Positions 1 through 5,460 of a stretch of 10,478 nucleotides of DNA are shown here, piece by piece (the first letter of the stretch is position 1; every line of letters begins with the position of its first letter). The position numbers and the translations under genes were made by a program. A model generated the notes under the pieces. It saw nothing but the letters and a program-made list of their open reading frames with translations, did not search any database and was not told the origin of the DNA. The DNA is from Prevotellaceae bacterium (GTDB lineage Bacteria; Bacteroidota; Bacteroidia; Bacteroidales; UBA932): positions 1 through 10,478 of the forward strand of contig JAIRKX010000170.1 of NCBI GenBank assembly GCA_031259805.1. Direction: 5' to 3'.

Positions 1-20
1 AACATAAAATGGGCAACGCC

Positions 21-130
21 GCCCTCTGTGCCGCTCTGTGTACCTCCGTGTCCCTCTGTGTAAGATTACCCCAAACTTTCTCCATATTACACGGAGAAAC
101 ACAGAGGTACACAGAGAGACACAGAGGTAC
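21..130. repeat. Long imperfect palindrome made of 10-nt units
   Basis: The left arm (21-63) and right arm (about 87-130) are complementary over about 43 nt with about 6 mismatches, around a loop of about 23 nt. Each arm is itself four 10-nt units: CTCTGTG-type units at 21-60 and ACAGAG-type units at 91-130. The unit core recurs every 10 bases, close to one helical turn. It lies downstream of the leftward EEP gene, so it could fold in that transcript, but it has no clean U-tract. It looks like a dispersed intergenic repeat. The function is unknown; the structure itself is read directly. Confidence 0.8.
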
Positions 131-160
131 TCTTAGTTCATAACTCTTAGTTCTTAGTTA
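129..160. repeat. Short direct repeats of CTTAGTT type
   Basis: ACTCTTAGTTC occurs at 129-139 and again at 143-153, followed by a partial third copy TTCTTAGTTA (151-160). This low-complexity AT-rich stretch links the long palindrome to the GC-rich hairpin. No gene or clear signal is seen in it. Confidence 0.6.
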
Positions 161-164
161 AATC

Positions 165-198
165 CACCCCCGCCTGTCGGCACCCCCGCCAGCGGGGG
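165..198. repeat. GC-rich direct repeat and hairpin
   Basis: CACCCCCGCC occurs at 165-174 and 181-190, separated by TGTCGG. The second copy continues into CCCCCGCCAGCGGGGG (183-198), a self-complementary block that can form a 5-6 bp G/C stem. The 10-mer CGCCTGTCGG (171-180) recurs in reverse complement at 4365-4374 in the other large intergenic region, which suggests both contain members of a genome-wide repeat family. It could act as a weak attenuator for the leftward transcript, but no T-run follows it. Confidence 0.65.
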
Positions 199-350
199 AC
201 AACCATGCGGAGGAATCTGCTCCTTGACGCAAGGCCGTGCAAAGCGCCCGGTGCAGGGAATTTTCTATCAACCGGTGAAAACGAATATATTTTAGATGCG
301 TCAGCCCTGGGTGGGGAGAAGGTACAAGTCCGGCAAACCTTATTCCTTCC
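199..350. other. Gene-free interval downstream of the EEP gene
   Basis: No convincing gene lies here. A 63-codon open frame starting at 205 on the plus strand runs into the 3' end of the EEP gene on the other strand, has no promoter or ribosome-binding signal and resembles no family I know. The stretch contains motifs such as GCGTCAGCCCTGGGTGGGG (299-317), which remind me of dispersed intergenic repeats in Bacteroidota. That resemblance is from memory only. I see no intrinsic terminator for the leftward operon here. Confidence 0.5.
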
Positions 351-1526
351 TTATTTTTTTAACAAAACAACCTTAGTAGCTCGCGGGCAATCATAAAAAC
401 CACATCCATCATCCTTCGGGCAACAGCCGCCGCAGGCACGCTTCACGTCAATATTCAATCTCCTCACTACTGCTACCACCGGATAGTGATCCGAATAGAT
501 TACTTTTGGGATGTACGAGCGGATGGTTTTGAAGGTAGTATCGCAGAAAATATAATCAATGCGGAACGCAGGGATACCGCTGCGGAATGTGGAGGGGATG
601 CCGCTGCCGGCGTCAATGAAGGTGTCGTGCCGGTTATCCTTCATGCGGCGATAGGTATAGGACATCGGCAGGTCGTTGAAATCGCCGCAGACCAGTGCCG
701 GATAGGGCGACCGGGCAATATGCGCAGCTACCGTATCGACTTGTTCGGCGCGTTTAATAAAGGCATCGCGCAGACGGGTTGACACTTGTTTGATTTCCTC
801 GTTACGTTTTTCCTCCTGCTGCAGACGTGCAAAACTCAGCGCGAGGTCGAGCCGTGTCGATTCCAAATGATTATTATAAACACGTACGGTTTGTCCGCCT
901 ATGGCAATATCCGTAAAAATACACACGTTACCGGAATTTGGGAAAATGATGGCGTCTTTGTACACCATCGGGTAGCGACTCAGCGTAACGGTCGAAAACA
1001 GAGCGTTTCCGAATATCTTTCGTGATTGGAAATGCACGTAAGGATAATCGCTAAACGCCTGTTTGACACGGTTGGTATCGTATAGCGCTACCTCCTGCAG
1101 GCACACGATTGCCGGCGCTTCTTCCTTAACAAACCTGGCCACGGCAGGCAGTGTTTCTTCCGTTTTTGTTTTAGTATTCAACCGGAACAGGTGAACATTA
1201 TACGAAAGGATTTTCAATTCCCCGTCCTGCAGCGGTGCGACGGTATCGGCGACGCTACGCAACTGCACATAAGCCGGCAGAAAAAACAGCGCGGGCAACA
1301 CTACGAGCAGGTGCAGCCAGCCGATTTTCCGTTTGGCCATCAGCCAGCAGCCGGTCATCCCGATATTCAACACCAGCAACGGCAGGAAAAATAACCCGAA
1401 AAAGGCAAAAAACCACGTAGCAGCCGGGCTGATCCAGCGCGCCATGTAAGCGCACAGCAAGCCCGTCGCAATCACTACGCTTGCCAGCTGAAGCGGCCAA
1501 AGCACAAGATGTTTTACTTTTTTCAT
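351..1526 (-). CDS. Membrane-anchored endonuclease/exonuclease/phosphatase (EEP) family protein
   Basis: This 391-residue protein has three predicted membrane segments (about 8-29, 33-60 and 70-88) followed by an EEP-fold hydrolase domain (about 103-357). The metal and catalytic motifs of the fold are all present: SYN with N110, LQE with E145, NNHLES (218-223), GDFND (281-285), RIDY with D324, and SDH (345-347). The family cleaves phosphodiesters or phosphomonoesters using Mg2+, on substrates ranging from DNA to lipids and small molecules, so the substrate cannot be named. The basic N-terminus and the KRK loop (65-67) suggest, by the positive-inside rule, that the domain is periplasmic. The last 31 residues (361-391) form an unusual cysteine-rich tail, CxxCC-x5-C-x4-C. 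The start codon is 20 nt after the rhomboid stop, so the two are probably co-transcribed. From memory, rhomboid-EEP pairs are common in Bacteroidales. Confidence 0.9.
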   Translation of the reverse strand: MKKVKHLVLWPLQLASVVIATGLLCAYMARWISPAATWFFAFFGLFFLPLLVLNIGMTGCWLMAKRKIGWLHLLVVLPALFFLPAYVQLRSVADTVAPLQDGELKILSYNVHLFRLNTKTKTEETLPAVARFVKEEAPAIVCLQEVALYDTNRVKQAFSDYPYVHFQSRKIFGNALFSTVTLSRYPMVYKDAIIFPNSGNVCIFTDIAIGGQTVRVYNNHLESTRLDLALSFARLQQEEKRNEEIKQVSTRLRDAFIKRAEQVDTVAAHIARSPYPALVCGDFNDLPMSYTYRRMKDNRHDTFIDAGSGIPSTFRSGIPAFRIDYIFCDTTFKTIRSYIPKVIYSDHYPVVAVVRRLNIDVKRACGGCCPKDDGCGFYDCPRATKVVLLKK

Positions 1527-1546
1527 GCCCGAGTAAACTGCCGGCG

Positions 1547-2263
1547 TTAGTAATACATTTTCCCTCGTCGTTTCCAGTAGTATAGCAGCAGGAAGCCGAA
1601 CAGCATTCCCCCGATGTGAGCAAAGTGCGCAATATTGCCGCCGGAGTTAATTAATCCTAGAACCATCTCGATTGCGCCATAGCCGATGACTACCCATTTT
1701 GCTTTCAACGCTACCGGCGGGAAAATAAAGCGCAGTACCGTATTCGGGTACAACATGCCGAAGCCCAGCAGTACCCCATACACCGCGCCCGACGCACCGA
1801 CCATCGGAGTGTTCATGATTTCGTACCAGTCTCGCATGGCGGGGGTGGTGCTTGTGAATATACGATCGCCGATCAGCAGGTTTTTCATCTGCGTGAGCGT
1901 GTCGGGATCAATCTTCGCTTCGGCTTGAACGACTTGCAGCCAGAGAATAGCAGAATAAAACAGCGCCGCGCCGACGCCTGTTATTAAGTAAAACAGCAGG
2001 AACTTCTTCCCTCCCCACTGGCACTCCAGTGCTGTCCCGAACAGCCATAGCGCATACATGTTAAATAGCAGATGTCCGATACCACTGTGCATAAAAATAT
2101 GTGTCAACAATTGCCACGGCTTAAACAGCGGCGAACCAGGGTAAAACAAGGCAAAATTTTCGTACATAAACATACCGCTAACCTTTGTCAGCAGCAGCAG
2201 CAGTGCATTTATCACTATCAGATTCCGCACTATCGGCGGCATATTTCCAAAAAAACCTCTCAT
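1547..2263 (-). CDS. Rhomboid family intramembrane serine protease
   Basis: This 238-residue polytopic membrane protein has about six hydrophobic segments. Rhomboids cleave transmembrane substrates within the bilayer using a Ser-His dyad. Both residues are visible: S158 in GASG (156-159) on the fourth segment, and H216 in AHIGG (215-219) on the sixth. H64 and N68 in HLLFN (64-68) match the conserved oxyanion-side HxxxN motif. The rhomboid core is therefore intact and the enzyme should be active. A polar loop (about 112-153) separates segments three and four. The start is the ATG at 2261-2263, preceded by an A-rich leader. It lies 69 nt downstream of lepA and 20 nt upstream of the EEP gene, with no promoter consensus seen in the lepA gap, so read-through from lepA is plausible. 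Substrates are unknown. Confidence 0.93.
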   Translation of the reverse strand: MRGFFGNMPPIVRNLIVINALLLLLTKVSGMFMYENFALFYPGSPLFKPWQLLTHIFMHSGIGHLLFNMYALWLFGTALECQWGGKKFLLFYLITGVGAALFYSAILWLQVVQAEAKIDPDTLTQMKNLLIGDRIFTSTTPAMRDWYEIMNTPMVGASGAVYGVLLGFGMLYPNTVLRFIFPPVALKAKWVVIGYGAIEMVLGLINSGGNIAHFAHIGGMLFGFLLLYYWKRRGKMYY

Positions 2264-2332
2264 ATTTTTTAATGGTTAATGTGAATGGTATAGGGTGTCT
2301 GTCGAAGGCAACTTCTGATTCTTGGTTTTCGC

Positions 2333-4120
2333 TTAGTCCAGTTTCAGTACGGCGAGGAATGCCTGCTGCGGTACTTCGACATTGCCGACCTGCCGCATCC
2401 GTTTCTTGCCTTTCTTTTGTTTTTCCAATAATTTCCGCTTGCGCGTAATGTCACCGCCATAGCATTTGGCGGTGACGTCCTTACGCAGGGCTTTGATGGT
2501 TTCGCGGGCGATGATTTTCGCGCCGATGGCCGCCTGCACCGCGATGTCGAACTGCTGGCGCGGTATCAGATCTTTTAGCTTTTCGCACATCCGCCGGCCG
2601 AAATCATAGGCATTGTTGCGGTGGATAAGGCACGACAGGGCATCGACCTGCTCGCCGTTGAGTAGAATATCCAGTTTGACCAAATCGGCCTGCTCGTAGC
2701 CGATCGTGTGGTAGTCGAACGAAGCATAGCCGCGCGAGATGCTTTTCAGTTTGTCGTAAAAATCGAAAACGATTTCGGCCAGAGGCATGTCGTATGTCAG
2801 TTCGACGCGTTCGCTGGTCAGGTAATGCTGCCCTTTGAGCACGCCACGTTTGTCGAGGCAGAGTTTCATAATGGCGCCGTAATATTCCGACTTTGAAATA
2901 ATCTGCGCACGGATATATGGCTCGTCGATATGGTCAATCAGCGTAGGGGCCGGCAGCCCCGACGGGTTGTGCACGTGTAGCGCCTCGCCCTGCGTAGTAT
3001 GCACGATGTACGACACGTTGGGTACGGTCGTAATAACATCCATATCAAATTCGCGGTAAAGCCGCTCCTGAATGATTTCCATGTGCAGCAGCCCCAGAAA
3101 GCCGCACCGGAAACCGAATCCCAGCGCCAGCGACGACTCCGGCTCAAACGTGAGTGAGGCGTCGTTTAACTGCAGTTTTTCAATCGACGCACGCAAATCC
3201 TCATACTCATCAGTTTCGACCGGATAGAGTCCGGCAAAAACCATCGGCTTCACCTCCTCGAATCCGGCAATCGCTGTTCGGCATGGCCTTTCGACATGTG
3301 TAATCGTGTCGCCCACCTTCACCTCCGACGCCGTTTTGATGCCGGAAATAATGTAGCCCACATCGCCCGTGCGGATTTCATCGCGCGGGCACATTTTCAG
3401 TTGCAGGATGCCGATTTCGTCGGCCACGTACTCCTTACCAGTATTGAAAAACTTCACCTTGTCGCCCTTGCGGATCACACCGTTCTGCACTTTAAAATAC
3501 GCAATAATACCGCGAAATGAATTGAATACCGAATCGAAAATCAGGGCTTGCAGCGGTTCTGCATCGCTGCCTGTCGGCGGCGGTATGCGTTGCACAATAG
3601 CACGCAGGATGTCGTCCGTGCCGACGCCCGTCCGTGCGCTAGTGCAGAGTACCTCGTCGGGTTTGCAGCCGATCAGATCGACAATCTGGTCGCGCACCTC
3701 CTCGACCATCGCGGCATCCATGTCGATTTTATTGATGACTGGAATAATTTCCAGATTATGGTTCAACGCCAGATAGAGGTTTGAGATCGTCTGCGCCTGA
3801 ATGCCCTGCGTGGCATCGACGACCAGCAGCGCCCCCTCGCAAGAAGCAATCGCCCGTGATACCTCATACGAAAAATCGACATGCCCCGGCGTATCAATAA
3901 GGTTGAGTACATAATTGTTGCCCTCGTACACATAATTCATCTGAATAGCATGGCTTTTGATCGTGATGCCCTTTTCCTTCTCCAGATCCATCGAATCGAG
4001 CACCTGCGCTTCCATTTCGCGATCCGAAAGCGTATGCGTTGCCTCCAGCAGTCGATCAGCCAGCGTGCTTTTCCCATGGTCGATATGAGCAATAATGCAA
4101 AAGTTGCGGATATTTTTCAT
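2333..4120 (-). CDS. lepA: Elongation factor 4 (LepA) translational GTPase
   Basis: The protein has 595 residues, close to the family's usual length of about 600. LepA/EF4 is a ribosome-binding GTPase that affects translocation and initiation or ribosome maturation. The GTPase motifs are in order: AHIDHGKS (11-18), GITI (51-54), DTPGH (76-80, catalytic H80), NKID (130-133) and SA (161-162). These are followed by EF-G-like domains and the LepA-specific basic C-terminus (…KRKLLEKQKKGKKRMRQVG…). I place the start at the ATG 4118-4120, which gives MKNIRNFCIIAHIDHGKS, the standard N-terminus. A longer frame from a TTG at 4154-4156 is rejected because that TTG belongs to the likely promoter. The gene appears to head a leftward unit with the rhomboid and EEP genes. 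Confidence 0.97.
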   Translation of the reverse strand: MKNIRNFCIIAHIDHGKSTLADRLLEATHTLSDREMEAQVLDSMDLEKEKGITIKSHAIQMNYVYEGNNYVLNLIDTPGHVDFSYEVSRAIASCEGALLVVDATQGIQAQTISNLYLALNHNLEIIPVINKIDMDAAMVEEVRDQIVDLIGCKPDEVLCTSARTGVGTDDILRAIVQRIPPPTGSDAEPLQALIFDSVFNSFRGIIAYFKVQNGVIRKGDKVKFFNTGKEYVADEIGILQLKMCPRDEIRTGDVGYIISGIKTASEVKVGDTITHVERPCRTAIAGFEEVKPMVFAGLYPVETDEYEDLRASIEKLQLNDASLTFEPESSLALGFGFRCGFLGLLHMEIIQERLYREFDMDVITTVPNVSYIVHTTQGEALHVHNPSGLPAPTLIDHIDEPYIRAQIISKSEYYGAIMKLCLDKRGVLKGQHYLTSERVELTYDMPLAEIVFDFYDKLKSISRGYASFDYHTIGYEQADLVKLDILLNGEQVDALSCLIHRNNAYDFGRRMCEKLKDLIPRQQFDIAVQAAIGAKIIARETIKALRKDVTAKCYGGDITRKRKLLEKQKKGKKRMRQVGNVEVPQQAFLAVLKLD

Positions 4121-4125
4121 GGGGA

Positions 4126-4157
4126 CAAAATTACATGAAAAACATGAGTTTTGCAAG
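4126..4157 (-). promoter_or_regulatory. Probable lepA promoter (Bacteroidota type)
   Basis: On the minus strand, TAATTTTG (4133 to 4126) matches the Bacteroidota -7 consensus TAnnTTTG exactly. CTTG (4157 to 4154) stands 20 nt upstream as a -33 element that matches TTTG in three of four bases. The -7 box ends only five bases before the lepA ATG, so transcription would start at or within a base or two of the start codon. Confidence 0.6.
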
Positions 4158-4192
4158 AGCGTGAGATAAAAATCAAGGCCACTGTATCGTTA

Positions 4193-4215
4193 GGGTGTAT
4201 TTCAAATTGTCGCAA
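4193..4215 (+). repeat. Left terminal inverted repeat
   Basis: The arm begins GGGTGTATTTCAAATTG and ends TCGCAA. It is the reverse complement of 4585-4607 at 22 of 23 positions. Its outer end is 35 nt upstream of the lepA -33 element. Confidence 0.85.
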
Positions 4216-4230
4216 ACCCGGCTTATCGTA

Positions 4231-4285
4231 GCCGTCTTTGCGAGGGCGAAGCCCGAAGCAATCCAGTGGATTTCCGGATTGCTTC
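4231..4285. repeat. Dispersed palindromic intergenic repeat (CGTC..TTGCGAG…GAAGCAATCC type)
   Basis: CGTCTTTGCGA (4233-4243) is followed by a small hairpin GGGC-GAA-GCCC (4244-4254) and then a perfect 10-bp stem, GAAGCAATCC (4255-4264) paired with GGATTGCTTC (4276-4285) across an 11-nt loop. It resembles widespread CGTCATTGCGAG…GAAGCAATCC intergenic repeats seen in many bacterial genomes (from memory). The head motif recurs in the same orientation as CGTCATTGCGA at 4580-4590, fused to the right terminal repeat. Confidence 0.75.
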
Positions 4286-4391
4286 ACCCTTCCTGTGCGT
4301 TATGAGTTATAAGTTCCCCTGCGGGGCACAATATCAATAGAAAAAGAACGGCGTACGCGACACGCCGACAGGCGTTTGCCCGGACACCGAT

Positions 4392-4408
4392 TTCGGATCA
4401 CATCCGAA
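4392..4408. repeat. Perfect 7-bp hairpin before the tandem array
   Basis: TTCGGAT (4392-4398), CAC loop, ATCCGAA (4402-4408). It stands just left of the tandem array, separated by a degenerate repeat-like stretch (4409-4421). Confidence 0.7.
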
Positions 4409-4421
4409 CCTTAGTTCGATT

Positions 4422-4518
4422 CCGATTCGAACCTTCTATCTAATCCGATTCGAACCCTCTATCTAATCCGATTCGAACCTTCTATCTAATCCGATTCGAA
4501 CCTTCTATCTGATCCGAT
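4422..4518. repeat. 23-bp tandem repeat, about 4.2 copies
   Basis: The units are 4422-4444, 4445-4467, 4468-4490 and 4491-4513, with a five-base partial copy to 4518. The unit starts CCGATTCGAACC and ends TCTATCTAAT. Unit 2 differs by one base (CCCTCTATC for CCTTCTATC) and unit 4 by one (GAT for AAT at the end). There are no spacers, so it is not a CRISPR array. Every unit carries the palindrome TTCGAA. Near-identity suggests recent expansion by slippage or unequal exchange, and the copy number may vary between strains. Confidence 0.9.
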
Positions 4519-4523
4519 CAGAT
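4507..4523. repeat. Perfect 7-bp hairpin at the right end of the tandem array
   Basis: ATCTGAT (4507-4513), CCG loop, ATCAGAT (4517-4523). It overlaps the last tandem unit; the A-to-G change in that unit (4511) is the base that makes the stem perfect. Confidence 0.7.
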
Positions 4524-4561
4524 AAAAACGAAGAGTTGGAGGTTGAAAGTTATTATTGCCG

Positions 4562-4575
4562 TCGGCTAAAGCCGA
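4562..4575. repeat. Short hairpin TCGGCT-AA-AGCCGA
   Basis: This six-base perfect stem has a two-base nominal loop (4562-4567 with 4570-4575). It lies just inside the right terminal repeat and resembles common intergenic CGGCTTTAGCCG motifs. No T-run follows on either strand. Confidence 0.6.
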
Positions 4576-4584
4576 TGGACGTCA

Positions 4585-4607
4585 TTGCGACAATTTGAAA
4601 TGCACCC
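4585..4607 (-). repeat. Right terminal inverted repeat
   Basis: TTGCGACAATTTGAAATGC then ACCC. It is the reverse complement of 4193-4215 with one mismatch. The outer end is 19 nt upstream of the tpiA -33 element. Its inner end overlaps the CGTCATTGCGA motif at 4580-4590. Confidence 0.85.
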
Positions 4608-4626
4608 CTCTACAAGTGTCCTGCAC

Positions 4627-4655
4627 CTTGTACTCCCATTTTTTTCGTACCTTTG
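4627..4655 (+). promoter_or_regulatory. Probable tpiA promoter (Bacteroidota type)
   Basis: TACCTTTG (4648-4655) matches the TAnnTTTG -7 consensus exactly. CTTG (4627-4630) is a possible -33 element with a 17-nt spacer, somewhat shorter than the usual 19-21. Transcription would start near 4660 and give an A-rich leader of about 35 nt before the ATG at 4695. Confidence 0.65.
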
Positions 4656-4694
4656 CCCGCAAAAAAGAAATTATTACACTTTAAATACAAAATT

Positions 4695-5447
4695 ATGCGA
4701 AAGAAAATAGTAGCTGGAAACTGGAAAATGAATACCACGTACCAAGAAGGCGAAACACTGGCTGGCATCATTGCCGGTAGAAAAAACGAAGTCCCCGACG
4801 ATGTGCTGCTGATTGTAGCGCCGCCGTTTACTCACCTCCATTGCCTCACCGAACCGTTGGAAACTGCGGGAATTAAAGTAGCTGCGCAAAATTGCGCCGC
4901 CGAGGAAAAAGGCGCGTACACCGGCGAAGTATCGGCGCGGATGCTGGCGTCGGTCGATGTGGAATACTGCATTATCGGCCATTCCGAACGCCGCGAATAT
5001 TATGGGGAAACGAACCCCGTATTGCAGAAAAAAGTGCGGCAAGCCCTCGACGCCGGCCTGCACCCGATTTTCTGCATCGGCGAAGTATTAGCCGAGCGCG
5101 AAGCCGGACGTCATTTTGACGTCGTGCGCACGCAACTGGAAGAAGTCATCCTCCCGCTGTCGCCGGTCGATTTTGAAAAAATCATCATTGCCTACGAACC
5201 CGTGTGGGCTATAGGCACAGGCAAAACCGCCACCGCCGAACAAGCGCAGGAAATCCACGCCTGTATCCGTAAAATACTGGCCGAAAAGTTCGGCGAAGCG
5301 GCTAACGACACCGCCATTCTCTATGGCGGCAGTTGCAAGCCCTCCAATGCCGGCGAACTGTTTGCCCAACCCGACGTAGACGGCGGACTGATTGGCGGTG
5401 CGTCATTAGTAGCCGACGATTTTATCGCCATCGCCAAAGCATTCTGA
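4695..5447 (+). CDS. tpiA: Triosephosphate isomerase
   Basis: This 250-residue cytosolic enzyme interconverts dihydroxyacetone phosphate and glyceraldehyde-3-phosphate in glycolysis and gluconeogenesis. The length is normal for the family. Catalytic residues are present: N9 and K11 in GNWKMN (8-13), H96 in GHSERR (95-100), and E168 in AYEPVWAIGTGK (166-177), the last including the flexible loop 6. The phosphate-binding GGS (211-213) and GGASL (234-238) also stand. I chose the ATG at 4695 because MRKKIVAGNWKMN is the family N-terminus. A longer TTG start at 4653 lies inside the -7 promoter box. prmA follows after 13 nt, so the two are likely co-transcribed. This is the first gene to the right of the TIR-bounded repeat. 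Confidence 0.98.
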   Translation: MRKKIVAGNWKMNTTYQEGETLAGIIAGRKNEVPDDVLLIVAPPFTHLHCLTEPLETAGIKVAAQNCAAEEKGAYTGEVSARMLASVDVEYCIIGHSERREYYGETNPVLQKKVRQALDAGLHPIFCIGEVLAEREAGRHFDVVRTQLEEVILPLSPVDFEKIIIAYEPVWAIGTGKTATAEQAQEIHACIRKILAEKFGEAANDTAILYGGSCKPSNAGELFAQPDVDGGLIGGASLVADDFIAIAKAF

Positions 5448-5460
5448 TTTTTCTCCCCTC

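Larger units (their letters stand above)
4193..4607. mobile_element. TIR-bounded non-coding element (MITE-like candidate)
   Basis: The outer 23 bases at 4193-4215 and 4585-4607 are inverted repeats with one mismatch (T at 4198 against C at 4603). The roughly 415-bp interior encodes nothing convincing. It holds a hairpin-forming dispersed repeat (4231-4285), a small GC hairpin CCCC-TGC-GGGG (4316-4326), a 23-bp tandem array (4422-4518) and a further hairpin (4562-4575). This is the architecture of a non-autonomous miniature inverted-repeat element, or of several repeats nested together. No transposase is present. I could not find a convincing target-site duplication; TA lies directly outside the left end but not the right. 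It sits between the divergent lepA and tpiA promoters without overlapping either. Confidence 0.55.

Noticed and set aside
205..396. A 63-codon plus-strand open frame as a small gene
   Set aside because: It overlaps the end of the EEP gene on the other strand, has no start signal or family resemblance, and lies in repeat-rich sequence.
4121..4156. LepA N-terminal extension of 12 residues from a TTG start
   Set aside because: The TTG is part of the likely -33 element, and MKNIRNFC is the usual family start.
4422..4518. CRISPR array
   Set aside because: The 23-bp units abut directly with no spacers, and no cas gene is present.
4422..4518. tRNA-derived repeats, because the minus strand of each unit reads GGTTCGAATC like a T-loop
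   Set aside because: The bases flanking the loop motif cannot form a T-arm stem, and no acceptor, D-arm or anticodon arm can be found.
4193..4607. Complete insertion sequence
   Set aside because: There is no transposase frame between the inverted repeats and no convincing target-site duplication, so only a non-autonomous or composite element is claimed.
4653..4694. TpiA N-terminal extension of 14 residues from a TTG start
   Set aside because: The TTG is inside the -7 box TACCTTTG, and TpiA proteins begin right before the KIVAGNWKMN block.
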